This document shows positions 48,082-57,332 of a stretch of 58,917 bases of DNA, one piece after another. Location: the NCBI RefSeq assembly GCF_000218485.1, contig NZ_AFPB01000087.1, positions 1 to 58,917 of the forward strand, read 5' to 3'. Origin of the DNA: Aquimarina agarivorans (GTDB taxonomy: Bacteria; Bacteroidota; Bacteroidia; Flavobacteriales; Flavobacteriaceae). The position numbers and the translations under genes are program-made. The notes under the pieces were generated by a model. That model saw nothing but the letters and a program-made list of their open reading frames with translations, had not been told where the DNA came from and ran no database searches. The first letter of the stretch is position 1, and each line of letters begins with the position of its first letter.

Positions 48082-49271
48082 TTACAATGGAATAGTATTT
48101 AAATTGACCCCTAAAACTTTTTTTGAAATTTTGTTGAGATCTTCTTTTGTTCCTTTAAAATGATAAAGCGTCTGCTTGTGGTAAATACGCTCCCCTACTT
48201 TGAGTTCTTTTGCACTGGATGAAGATTCAAATTCATAAAATGGCCAGGTGTAATTTTTTTCTTTATTTACTTCTCCATTAAAAATATTAATCACATCTCC
48301 TGAATAAGGGGTAGTATTTCCTGAAATTGAATTTAAATACATAGCATCATTTTCAAAGGTAAACTTCACAATGTTTAGTAAATTATCTTCGGGAGAATAA
48401 CTGCCCATTAAATCAGATGTTAAATCAGGTGCTATGCCCAGTTTACCTAATTTCAACGCATTAGCTGTAAAGTAAACCACTTTATCTTTTACAACTAGCT
48501 CTTCATTTTTAAACGCTTTTGAAAAAAATAAGAAGTTATAGCATCAGTTTCTTTTATTATAGGGATTATTACCTTATTCTTTGGCGTAGTTAGCATGCAA
48601 CCAAGCTCCCAAATACTCAATAAACCATTCTCCTTATTCCATACTTCAGTACCCATATTTGATATAGTTGTTGCTGCACTAAAAGCCACATAATTGACTG
48701 TTTTAGGTAAAGTAATTTTAAGCGCTGATACTACTTGAGGCTTTGTTAAAAGCGTTATTTTTCTTTCCACGCCACAATTAAAAACGTATCCATTTGCATT
48801 TTGCACTTGAATAGTTCCTTTAGATACTAAACTATGCGTATCAATGGTGGAAAGATTAAATTTTTTACTATCCAAATCCTTAGGCGCTCTCATATTTTTA
48901 ATAATCATAGCGGCACCAGGATCAAAAAAAACTGAAAATTTACCAAACTCTGGTGCTAACCAAAACCTGCTCTCTCCTCCTAAATAGGCAAAGGCATTGT
49001 TGTGTTGCCCATCATTAATAAGCTTCCAATTAATCCACCCAATACTTTTACCTTCATCCCCACTGGTAGTACTGGTAAATACACGTCCTTGGTAGCTTGG
49101 TGAAACGGCTATGCTACACGCGCCATTAGTTAGTACGGTAAGATCATCAATAGCTTTTTTAAGTTTTATTACAACTTCACCAAAAGTTTCATTTTTTACT
49201 TGCTGCGCAGCACTTGGTATGCTTAATAAAATACTAACTAATAGTAAATGAATAAAATATAAATTTCGCAT
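48082..49271 (-). CDS. DUF6786-like secreted protein, frameshifted
   Basis: A secreted protein of about 396 residues read in two frames. The first part (start 49271; signal peptide ending PSAAQQ) holds SPSYQGRVFTSTTSGDEG and GGESRFWLAPEFG, and the second (from about 48525) holds FYEFESSSSAKELKVGER and the end KKVLGVNLNTIPL. Joined, they match the layout I associate with the DUF6786 family of Bacteroidota, predicted carbohydrate-related proteins with a galactose-mutarotase-like look. The break is one missing base in the A7 run at 48522-48528 (plus strand). No partner gene is beside it. It is otherwise full length, which favours a recent lesion or a sequencing error. Confidence 0.75.
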
Positions 49272-49382
49272 TTTAGTTTAATTTTAATACCTAAATACTG
49301 GTTCTGATTTAATGTCGGAAACGCTATAAGTTATCTATTTTTTTCGAAATGATAAAATCATACATCTAAACAATAGTTTATT

Positions 49383-49416
49383 AAAAAAACTACCACTTAC
49401 AGTTAAGCAAGTGGCA
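49383..49416 (-). terminator. Rho-independent terminator of fabI
   Basis: Minus-strand stem CCACTT/AAGTGG around a 10-base loop, followed by TAG and seven T residues. It lies 30 bases after the fabI stop. Confidence 0.75.
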
Positions 49417-49445
49417 GGCAGTATATTTATGTTGCAAGTAAAAGT

Positions 49446-50260
49446 TTACTCTTCTACAAAATGCTCCATTACTTGTTGGCTCACTCCTACATTTGAAAAT
49501 CCTCCATCATTATATAAATTTTGAAGCGTTACTCTTTTAGTTAAATCACTAAATAACGTAACAGTATAGTTAGCACAATCTAATGAGGTAGCATTGCCAA
49601 GTGGCGACATTTTATCAGCGTATGCAATAAAACCGTCAAAACCTTTTACACCCTGTCCAGCTGTAGTTGGTGTTGGTGACTGCGAAATGGTATTTACACG
49701 TACATTTTTTTCTTTCCCAAAAAAGTACCCAAAGCTACGCGCTACAGATTCCAAATAAGCTTTGTTATCCGCCATATCATTATAATCAGGAAATACACGT
49801 TGCGCTGCCATGTAAGTTAGCGCTACTATGCTTCCCCACTCACTCATGGCATCTTTTTTATACAATGTTTGCATTACTTTATGAAATGAAAGCGCTGAAA
49901 CATCCCATCCTTTTTGGCTAAAAGAATAATTTAAATCAGTATAATGACGCCCCTTACGTACATTAACAGACATTCCAATAGAGTGCAAAACAAAATCAAT
50001 TTTACCTCCTAAAATTTCAGTAGCCTTTTCTACTAAATTTTCCAAATCATCAGTTGATGTAGCATCAGCAGGAATTACTTGTGAGTTTGTTTTTTCAGCA
50101 AGCTCGTTAATCTTGCCCATTCGCATGGCCACAGGTGCATTTGTTAGCACAAACGACCCACCTTCTTCAAAAACACGCTCAGCTGTTTTCCATGCGATTG
50201 AATTTTCATCCAACGCACCAAAATAATTCCTCTTTTTTCTTTTAATAAGTTATACGACAT
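49446..50260 (-). CDS. fabI: Enoyl-ACP reductase (NADH), frameshifted near the start
   Basis: FabI, which reduces trans-2-enoyl-ACP in each round of fatty-acid elongation. Catalytic residues are Tyr150 (LTYMA), Tyr160 and Lys167 (YxxxxxxK in YNDMADNK), numbered on the repaired 271-residue protein. The true start is the ATG at 50260 (MSYNLLKEKRGII), then the frame shifts at the A4 run at 50220-50223 (plus strand). One more base would give GIIFGALDENSIAWK, the expected NAD-binding segment. The uninterrupted frame starts only at an in-frame TTG (50213), after this segment, and would lack the first beta strand of the Rossmann fold. A good promoter precedes 50260, which supports the upstream start. 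fabI is usually essential, so a sequencing error is likely. Confidence 0.9.
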
Positions 50261-50294
50261 GATATCTTAAGTTATAATTCTCAAATTTATGATT

Positions 50295-50302
50295 CAAATA
50301 TA
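50295..50302 (-). promoter_or_regulatory. Bacteroidota -7 element TATATTTG for fabI
   Basis: Exact TAnnTTTG match on the minus strand, 34 bases before the ATG at 50260. It supports translation starting at 50260 rather than at 50213. Confidence 0.55.
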
Positions 50303-50342
50303 GTAAAAGCACTACACTCTTAATCTTTATATTTTTCTTGAT

Positions 50343-52001
50343 TTATGGTAATGTCAATAATGACTTTGCATGTGCCTGAGCTGCTTCGGTCAATTGTTTT
50401 CCTCCTATCATTTCAGCAATTTCTGCGATTCTTTCATCATCAGATAATTGTTTTAATTGGGTATGCGTTACATTATTAATATCTTGCTTAAATACTTTAT
50501 ATTGTAATTTCCCTTTTGCAGCTATTTGAGGTAAGTGAGTAATGCTAAAAACCTGCTGCTTGTTACTCATTTCAAAAAGTAAGTTTGCCATTTTTTGTGC
50601 TACTTCTCCAGAAACGCCAGTATCTATTTCATCAAAAATTATAGTTGGTAATTTTATATGCTGCGATAGCAACATTTTTACAGCTAACATAATTCGTGAT
50701 AACTCCCCGCCAGAGGCTACTTTTTTCAACGTTCCGAATTGTCCGCCTTTATTAGCAGAAAACAACAATTCAAAACTATTGCCACCAAATGAATTAAAAG
50801 CATCAACACGCTCAAGTATTGGGTTAAAAGTGGCGTTTTGCATTCCTAATTGCTCAAGAATTTCCTCTAACTTATCTGTCAATACGTTAACTACTTTTGA
50901 CCTTTTACTATGGATTTTATTTGCTAAATTATTTAGCTTACCTTCAATATCCGTTATAGCAAACTGAGCTTTTTCAATTTCACCTTGAATATTTTCAGTA
51001 ACTGCTACTTTTTCTTCTAATGATTTTTGCACCTCCAATAATGCTGAATTATCAACCGCATTATGTTTTTTCTGTAAGTTATACAGTAACTGTAAACGAT
51101 CATTTACAGTGGCTAATTTTTGCGGATCTGCTTCTACCAATTCTGCATGCTCTTCCGTACTTGCCCGCAAATCGTCTAACTCAATGCAAACACTCTCCAG
51201 GCGCTTAAACAAATCATCATAAACTGTTGCATAACCAGCAATTTTTTGAATATTATTTTTAGCCTCAGTAAGTTGATCAAAGGCACCATGATTTTCAGCA
51301 CTAATACTCCCTATTACAAAACCCAAACGCTCTTGAATTTCTTCGGTGTTACTCAATTTTTCGAGTGTCTCCTCTAACGTTTCCTGCTCATCAGATTGTA
51401 TTTTTGCTTCAGCCAGTTCGGTTAATAAATGGGCGTTATAGTTGTATTCTTCTTTAAATCGTAACTCGTTTTGCTTTAGCTGATCAAGTTCCTTTTGTGC
51501 TTTTTTCAACTGCGCTAAACCTCTGGTAAATGACGCCAATTCCTTATGAGTTTTAGCTAAAGCATCTAATATATAAAATTGAAATTCAGCTTGAGTAACC
51601 TCTAATGTTTGGTGCTGACTATGAATATCTATTAACTTTTCTCCTAAATTTTGAAGCACTTTTAAAGTAACTGGAGTATCATTAATAAATGCGCGTGATT
51701 TTCCCGAAGGAAGAATTTCTCTACGGACACAAGTTTCCACTTCATAATCTAAATCTTCTGTTTTAAAAAATGAAACTAAATTGTAATCCGCTATATTAAA
51801 GTGTGCTTCAACAATACATTTCTTATCAGCATCTTTAATAACAGAAGTATCTACTCTTTTCCCGATTATTAGACCTAAAGCTCCAAGTAGTAATGATTTT
51901 CCTGCTCCAGTTTCTCCAGTAATGGTGGACAAGCCACTCGTAAAATTAACGTGTAGCGACTCAATTAAAGCAAAGTTTTGAATGGTTAAAGTTTGAAGCA
52001 C
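50343..52001 (-). CDS. recN: DNA repair protein RecN
   Basis: SMC-like ATPase of 552 residues, active in double-strand-break repair. It has Walker A GETGAGKSLLLGAL near residue 30, the paired coiled-coil arms (about 155-370), the signature ASGGELSRIMLA near 430 and Walker B PTIIFDEIDTGVSG near 455. The length and layout are normal. It begins with a GTG start codon (position 52001); an in-frame TAA four codons upstream rules out an earlier start. It is in the fabI-recN-DUF4835-coaBC block typical of flavobacteria, with a 126-base gap from DUF4835. Confidence 0.96.
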   Translation of the reverse strand: MLQTLTIQNFALIESLHVNFTSGLSTITGETGAGKSLLLGALGLIIGKRVDTSVIKDADKKCIVEAHFNIADYNLVSFFKTEDLDYEVETCVRREILPSGKSRAFINDTPVTLKVLQNLGEKLIDIHSQHQTLEVTQAEFQFYILDALAKTHKELASFTRGLAQLKKAQKELDQLKQNELRFKEEYNYNAHLLTELAEAKIQSDEQETLEETLEKLSNTEEIQERLGFVIGSISAENHGAFDQLTEAKNNIQKIAGYATVYDDLFKRLESVCIELDDLRASTEEHAELVEADPQKLATVNDRLQLLYNLQKKHNAVDNSALLEVQKSLEEKVAVTENIQGEIEKAQFAITDIEGKLNNLANKIHSKRSKVVNVLTDKLEEILEQLGMQNATFNPILERVDAFNSFGGNSFELLFSANKGGQFGTLKKVASGGELSRIMLAVKMLLSQHIKLPTIIFDEIDTGVSGEVAQKMANLLFEMSNKQQVFSITHLPQIAAKGKLQYKVFKQDINNVTHTQLKQLSDDERIAEIAEMIGGKQLTEAAQAHAKSLLTLP

Positions 52002-52127
52002 TCTTTTAAATTATTTATCGCATAAAGATACTACAGTTTAACAGGTACAAAAAAACAAAAGAACCATTTTTTCGTTTCATTTTTTTGAGAAAGTATTCTG
52101 AGAAGTTATGAATTGAGTAATTGAATA

Positions 52128-53018
52128 TTAATTTTCAATTTTTGCCCATTCTGTTTTATAAGAAGGTGCCATAAAATTTAAAAGATCGAGTGTTTTGGAA
52201 ATATCAACTTTAGGTCCTCCTGAAAATAAACGAGACAATTCAATTGATTTTGCATCAAAAAAAGTACGCATTACGTATGAGTTTGAACGCTTTTTATTTA
52301 CTTTTCCAAGCACATCAATGGCTTCAATAATTTTCTTTTTAGCTTGCTTAGGATTTTCGGCCATGGTGTCCAAACCTTCAAAATGGTACATATACAAAGC
52401 TTGTCTGAACTCGCTAAACGTTCCAGAAAGGATATCCTCATTCCAACGAAAACGCGATGACGTGCCTGAATCCGCTCTCCAACCTTTTTTACCTGTTGAT
52501 TGTGCCACTCCAACTATTTGTTTAGCAGTTTCGTAATGATCCGAACCCCCTAATTGTTGCAGCGTATCTGCCTCAATCCCTAAAAGGGTATACAAGTAAT
52601 AGGTTACTACAGCCACCAAATTCCCTTGATCCGAATTGGGATTGTAAATTAAAGGTTGAAATTCTAGGTATTCAAACGAAAAATCTTTATCGTTAAAATT
52701 AGCCAAAGTACTTTGATATCCTGAATTGTATACAGGTCTTGAGGATTGCACTTGAACAGTTGCTTCAAAAAAATTGTTATTGTAAGAAATTACATTTACA
52801 AAAAAGCTACAATCAATACGCTCCTGTGGTAAATATTCAACATCCGTCCACTTTGTTTTATTTATAAACTCCTCAAGTGCGGTCCCTAATGTGGTAAAAA
52901 TAGCTAAATTAGGTTGTCCTGTTTGCTCGGCATTAATGGTTACTTTTGCATTAAACTCTTGGGCTTCAACAAGTGCTGAAACACATAAAAATAACAAACA
53001 GAAAATATTACGCATCAT
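52128..53018 (-). CDS. DUF4835 secreted protein
   Basis: A 296-residue exported protein with a signal peptide (about 1-19, ending VEAQ). It matches DUF4835, a Bacteroidota family of unknown function always near coaBC and recN; typical stretches are QTGQPNLAIFTTLGTALEEFIN near 32 and DKDFSFEYLEFQPLIYNP near 110. Its start overlaps the coaBC stop by 11 bases, so it is co-translated. The gene order is conserved in flavobacteria, but the link to CoA synthesis is not understood. Confidence 0.9.
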   Translation of the reverse strand: MMRNIFCLLFLCVSALVEAQEFNAKVTINAEQTGQPNLAIFTTLGTALEEFINKTKWTDVEYLPQERIDCSFFVNVISYNNNFFEATVQVQSSRPVYNSGYQSTLANFNDKDFSFEYLEFQPLIYNPNSDQGNLVAVVTYYLYTLLGIEADTLQQLGGSDHYETAKQIVGVAQSTGKKGWRADSGTSSRFRWNEDILSGTFSEFRQALYMYHFEGLDTMAENPKQAKKKIIEAIDVLGKVNKKRSNSYVMRTFFDAKSIELSRLFSGGPKVDISKTLDLLNFMAPSYKTEWAKIEN

Positions 53019-54219
53019 GTAGTTCTTGTATTTCTTTTAATATATCTTCAGCAACTTCGGCTTTTGTTTTTAAATCAAACGCTTTAGTTTCTAATTTATG
53101 ATTTATAAAAGTTACTTTATTGGTTTTATTTTTAAAACCAGCGCCTTTATCATTTAATGAATTTAAAACAATCAAATCTAAATTCTTGCGCTTTAGTTTC
53201 GATGTAGCATTTTCAATTTCATTTTGAGTTTCCAATGCAAATCCTACTAAAAACTGCTTATCTTTTTGTTGCCCCATCCAATTCAAAATATCGGTAGTAC
53301 GTTCTAAGGCAATAGACATTTCGCCTTCTTTCTTTTTTAGCTTTTGCTCGGACTTGTTTTTAGGTCTGTAATCCGCTACTGCAGCCGATGCAATAGCTAC
53401 ATCAACTGTTGCATATACTTGCTGAACGGCTTCAAACATGGAAGCTGCATCAAATACATTAATCACTTTTATAGTACTATTAGCCACTTTTAGCACTGAT
53501 GGTCCTAATACAAGTGTAACCTGAGCTCCTAAATTTGCAGCTGTTTTTGCTATTTCGATACCCATACGACCTGTAGAATGATTTCCTATAAATCGAACTG
53601 GATCAATAGCTTCGTATGTAGGTCCCGCAGTAATTAAAATATGCTTTCCTTTTAAAGGTAATTTACCTAAAATATCATTTTCAATAAAAGTAACAATATC
53701 ATCTGGTTCAGCCATTCTACCTTGACCTACTAATCCACTTGCTAGTTCACCCGATGTAGCAGGAATCATTACATTACCAAAACTGGTCAATTTATTGAAA
53801 GTTTCAGCTGTGGATAGATGTTTGTACATATCCAAATCCATTGCAGGAGCAAAATAAATTGGGCATTTTGCGGAAAGGTAAGTAGCAAGCAATAAATTAT
53901 CACTTTTACCATAAGCCATTTTAGACAATGTATTTGCTGTTGCAGGAGCAATAACAAAATAATCAGCCCAAAGTCCTAAATCCACATGATTATTCCAAAG
54001 CTCATTTTCATCTTCTTTTTCATAAAAAGTGGAATGAACTGGATTTTTTGAAAGTGTAGAAAGTGTAAGTGGTGTTACAAAATCCTTGGCAGCAGGGGTC
54101 ATAACCACTTTAACTTCTGCTCCTTTTTTTACTAAAGCACGAACAAGCATTGCTGCTTTATAAGCTGCAATACCTGCTGTAACTCCTAATAAAATTTTTT
54201 TATCTTTTAATATCGACAT
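53008..54219 (-). CDS. coaBC: Bifunctional CoaBC (PPC decarboxylase / PPC synthetase)
   Basis: Makes 4'-phosphopantetheine for coenzyme A: the C-terminal CoaB half joins cysteine to phosphopantothenate, and the N-terminal CoaC half decarboxylates the product using FMN. The FMN and His site region is NNHVDLGLWADYFVIAPATANTLSKMAYGKSDN near 70-105. The substrate-binding motif PAMNxxMW reads PAMDLDMY, and the ACG active-site motif reads ASG (SGELASGLVGQGRM). CoaB motifs include TAGPTYEAIDPVRFIGNHSTGRMG near 195 and AVADYRP near 275. The 403-residue length is normal. It is part of the bamD-rpoZ-coaBC run, with 8-base gaps. Confidence 0.96.
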   Translation of the reverse strand: MSILKDKKILLGVTAGIAAYKAAMLVRALVKKGAEVKVVMTPAAKDFVTPLTLSTLSKNPVHSTFYEKEDENELWNNHVDLGLWADYFVIAPATANTLSKMAYGKSDNLLLATYLSAKCPIYFAPAMDLDMYKHLSTAETFNKLTSFGNVMIPATSGELASGLVGQGRMAEPDDIVTFIENDILGKLPLKGKHILITAGPTYEAIDPVRFIGNHSTGRMGIEIAKTAANLGAQVTLVLGPSVLKVANSTIKVINVFDAASMFEAVQQVYATVDVAIASAAVADYRPKNKSEQKLKKKEGEMSIALERTTDILNWMGQQKDKQFLVGFALETQNEIENATSKLKRKNLDLIVLNSLNDKGAGFKNKTNKVTFINHKLETKAFDLKTKAEVAEDILKEIQELHDA

Positions 54220-54227
54220 AGAGTAAC

Positions 54228-54584
54228 TTAGATCGTTTCACCTGAAACTTCTTCGTCACTTTCGGCAGCTGTCGCTGTATTTCTGTGGTAGATTTTTTGA
54301 TCCAACCACTCTTCAACTGCTAATGCATGAGGTTTAGGTAATTTTTCATAAAACTTAGATACCTCAATTTGTTCTTTGTTTTCAAAAACTTCTTCTAAAC
54401 TATCATTATAGGTAGCAAACTCATCCAACTTATCAATTAATTCTTTTTTGATATCAGCATTAATTTGAGTTGCTCTTTTAGCAATAATTGAAATTGCCTC
54501 ATAAATATTATCGGTTTGTGCATCAACTAAATTTTTATCAATTGTTGATGTACTCACTGATGCTGCACTGTGTTTAAGATCCAT
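54228..54584 (-). CDS. rpoZ: RNA polymerase omega subunit, Bacteroidota type
   Basis: A 118-residue omega/Rpb6-like subunit that helps assemble RNA polymerase. The conserved core is around residues 20-60 (DNIYEAISIIAKRATQINADI), followed by an acidic tail (AAESDEEVSGE) typical of the Bacteroidota form. The sequence is too diverged for the classical RpoZ profile to be obvious; the gene order bamD-rpoZ-coaBC is the strongest support. Spacing is eight bases on both sides. Confidence 0.85.
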   Translation of the reverse strand: MDLKHSAASVSTSTIDKNLVDAQTDNIYEAISIIAKRATQINADIKKELIDKLDEFATYNDSLEEVFENKEQIEVSKFYEKLPKPHALAVEEWLDQKIYHRNTATAAESDEEVSGETI

Positions 54585-54592
54585 ACGCTGTA

Positions 54593-55399
54593 TTAATTAA
54601 TAGCTTGTAGCCTTTTTGTAATATCCTCAAAAATTTTCTGAGCTTTCTTTTTTAAATCTTCATCATTACTTTGCTTTTCGTAAGCTTCGTAATATTCTTT
54701 TGCTTCCTGTAAACGTTCAGGAATCAATTCCTCATAACTATTTATTGCCAATGTATATTCAGAATCTAACCTGTAAAACAATGCCTGCTCGGCATATACC
54801 GAACCTGGATAAGCCAGTAAATAATTAGTAAATGATTTTATAGCTGCTTTGTGCAACTCTCTATGATGGTATTGCTTGGCAATACTATAATGCTTTTTCT
54901 CTAACTTGGTTTGCAATTCTTTCACATAGGCATTTGCCTCCTCTAAATATTCACTTTCAGGATAGTCATTAATAAAATTTTGAAGTTTATCAATACCATC
55001 CAGAGTTTCTTTTTGATCTAAACTGTAACGTGGTGAAAGCTCGTATAAGCTTCGTGCTGCTTTAAAAGATGCCTCCTCTGCTTTATCACTTTTAGGAAAA
55101 GCTGCTACAAAACGCTCCATTTTATAACTAGCTATATAGTAATCACGCAAATTGTAATAAGTATCTGCCTCATAAAAAAGTACACGCTCTGCTTGAGGCT
55201 TCCCCCTGTATGCTGGAGTAATTAAATCAAAAACACGCAAGGCTTTTTTGTAATTACCCTCTTTATATAATTTTTCAGCAGTATTTAATTTTGTAGCTAA
55301 ATCTCCTTTTTTTAAAACATGCTGAAACTCACTACAAGATCCCAACAAAAAGGCTGCTAACAAAAATGGTACTATTTTTTTTACTTGGAATAAAAACAT
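54593..55399 (-). CDS. bamD: Outer-membrane assembly lipoprotein BamD
   Basis: A 268-residue lipoprotein of the beta-barrel assembly machine, which inserts outer-membrane proteins. The signal peptide ends LLGSC with the lipidated Cys22. Five TPR-like helical repeats follow (for example LNTAEKLYKEGNYKKALRVF, FYEADTYYNLRDYYIASYKMERF and AKQYHHRELHKAAIKSFTNYLL). It heads the run bamD-rpoZ-coaBC-DUF4835. A TACTTTTG element on the minus strand lies only 4 bases before the ATG, so its message would be nearly leaderless if that element is the promoter. Confidence 0.95.
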   Translation of the reverse strand: MFLFQVKKIVPFLLAAFLLGSCSEFQHVLKKGDLATKLNTAEKLYKEGNYKKALRVFDLITPAYRGKPQAERVLFYEADTYYNLRDYYIASYKMERFVAAFPKSDKAEEASFKAARSLYELSPRYSLDQKETLDGIDKLQNFINDYPESEYLEEANAYVKELQTKLEKKHYSIAKQYHHRELHKAAIKSFTNYLLAYPGSVYAEQALFYRLDSEYTLAINSYEELIPERLQEAKEYYEAYEKQSNDEDLKKKAQKIFEDITKRLQAIN

Positions 55400-55538
55400 T
55401 TTGCAAAAGTAAGTTTTTCTGTATTATTAAAAAAGATTATTTTCAACAATACCAACGTTTCATATTGACCAGCGTTACATTTTTTACCGTTCCCGATGTT
55501 AAATTATTCATTTTAACAACTACCAACGTAAAAACTAT

Positions 55539-56456
55539 TTACTCAGGCACTATTTCATCTATTAAATCATGATCTAAAACCAGCTTACCCTCATCATTAA
55601 AATAAAAGGCCTTTTTAAATTTGTATCCTGCTCTAATATTTTTAAATATATAGGAGTGTACCCTGTGTAATTCCTGATTAAAAGAATCATCATGGTAACT
55701 AAACAGTAATAATAATTCTGCTTGTAATTTGAGGATTTCAGCCCTAGAATACCCTTTTAATGGACTATCATCGTCAATTTGATGTACCAAAGTCCATGTT
55801 GTTGGTAAATAGGTAATGGTTTCCCTTTCTAATTTCAATTCAAAAAAATTATTTTTATAGCTTCCATCTTCCATTAATTTACTTAATGATAGCGATGCCT
55901 TAATTTTAGGCAAAACGGTCAAACTTTTTCTTCTGCTCACCAAGCGAAACATTAATGCATCAGCCCCTTTGTGCGTGCATAATAAAATAGATTTACTAAA
56001 CCTAATATTTGAACGCGGTTTAGAAAAACGACCGTACAATAACCCTGTAATAAACGCAAAACAAACTAACCCCACCAGGGCTTCAAAGCTAGAAATTAAA
56101 CCTGCAGCCATCCCTTGCGGAGAAAAGCGACCATAACCCACGCTTGTTATAGTTTGTACTGAAAAAAAGAATGCTCTAAAAAAATCAGTAAAAACTGATT
56201 GCCGCTGAACCCCTATATAATTGACCCCTATAATTAAGTAACTTACAGCAAAAAATAGGTTTAAAAAAATAAAACCAACAAGAAGTAAAGTAAAAAAATG
56301 AGGCCAACCAATACTTATTAAATAGGTATACGCCTCATTTACTGTTCTTTTTTTATTGATGTGCTTTACGTTAAAAGTACCATCCTGATTTATGAATCTT
56401 TTTGCTTTTTCCTTAGAAAAAGCACCTACCCCAGGATCTTCAACGCGTTCATTCAT
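55539..56456 (-). CDS. Inward-rectifier (KirBac-like) potassium channel
   Basis: A 305-residue potassium channel. It has two membrane helices (about 50-75 and 120-145) flanking the pore loop with the selectivity filter TITSVGYGRF near 108, then a cytoplasmic IRK immunoglobulin-like domain (about 155-300, SNIRFSKSILLCTHKGADALMFRL). It would let K+ pass across the inner membrane under ligand control. It starts directly before the dapA stop (no gap) and is probably co-transcribed with dapA. The functional link to lysine or wall synthesis is unclear. Confidence 0.92.
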   Translation of the reverse strand: MNERVEDPGVGAFSKEKAKRFINQDGTFNVKHINKKRTVNEAYTYLISIGWPHFFTLLLVGFIFLNLFFAVSYLIIGVNYIGVQRQSVFTDFFRAFFFSVQTITSVGYGRFSPQGMAAGLISSFEALVGLVCFAFITGLLYGRFSKPRSNIRFSKSILLCTHKGADALMFRLVSRRKSLTVLPKIKASLSLSKLMEDGSYKNNFFELKLERETITYLPTTWTLVHQIDDDSPLKGYSRAEILKLQAELLLLFSYHDDSFNQELHRVHSYIFKNIRAGYKFKKAFYFNDEGKLVLDHDLIDEIVPE

Positions 56457-57332
56457 TTAAAAATCATTTACATAGCTATCAATTTTATGTTGTAATTCCT
56501 TAGTAGCTTTAACCAAAGGCAAACGCACCGTAGCACTACATACATTTTGAGCAGCTAATATAGCCTTAATACCCACTGGATTCCCTTCATCAAAGGCATA
56601 TTCAGTTACAGGAATTAATTTATAATGGATATTATAAGCTGGTTTATTTTCGCCTTTTAATCCTAATCGAATCATATCCGAAAATGCCTTAGGAAAACCT
56701 TGACCAACTACCGTAATAACACCATGTCCCCCTGCCGTTACTAAAGGTAGTGCTAACATATCATCACCAGAAATAACATAGAAATCCTCAGGAGCATCTT
56801 TTAAAATTTTTAATACCTGAGTAATATCACCTGTTGCTTCTTTAACCCCTACAATATTACTATGTGCCGCCAAACGCAAAGTAGTAGCCGCTTCCATATT
56901 AACTCCTGTTCTACCAGGGACGTTGTAAATAATTACCGGTAACGAAGCCGCATTTGCAACCGCCTTGTAATGCTGATAAATTCCTTCCTGACTAGGCTTA
57001 TTGTACATGGGTACCACCGACAAAATTGCCTGAAAATCATTTGCATCTACTTGAGAAGCCTCCTCAGCCACCAAGGCTGTATTGTTCCCTCCTACTCCTA
57101 AAACTAGCGGCAAACGCTTATCATTTACTTTAACAATATGATTAATTACTTCCTGTTTCTCTTGTTTGGAAAGCGTTACAGATTCACCTGTAGTTCCCAA
57201 AACTACCAGGTATTCTACTCCTCCGTTGATGCAATAGTCAACCAAATTGGTAAGTCCATCAAAATCAACTGCTCCATCTTCTTTAAATGGAGTTACTAAC
57301 GCTGTTCCCGTTCCAACTAAAAAGTTATTCAT
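56457..57332 (-). CDS. dapA: 4-hydroxy-tetrahydrodipicolinate synthase
   Basis: Condenses aspartate semialdehyde with pyruvate, the first step unique to lysine and diaminopimelate synthesis. The Schiff-base lysine is Lys164 (GVKEATGD), with the catalytic Tyr136 (IIYNVPGRTG) and the pocket GTTGES near 46-51. The 291-residue length is standard for a TIM-barrel DapA. It overlaps the upstream gene by 4 bases (ATGA) and is immediately followed by the potassium channel gene. Confidence 0.97.
   Translation of the reverse strand: MNNFLVGTGTALVTPFKEDGAVDFDGLTNLVDYCINGGVEYLVVLGTTGESVTLSKQEKQEVINHIVKVNDKRLPLVLGVGGNNTALVAEEASQVDANDFQAILSVVPMYNKPSQEGIYQHYKAVANAASLPVIIYNVPGRTGVNMEAATTLRLAAHSNIVGVKEATGDITQVLKILKDAPEDFYVISGDDMLALPLVTAGGHGVITVVGQGFPKAFSDMIRLGLKGENKPAYNIHYKLIPVTEYAFDEGNPVGIKAILAAQNVCSATVRLPLVKATKELQHKIDSYVNDF

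Noticed and set aside
50542..50967. Plus-strand 141-residue frame inside recN
   Set aside because: It runs opposite a well-conserved gene and has no family features; a shadow of codon bias.
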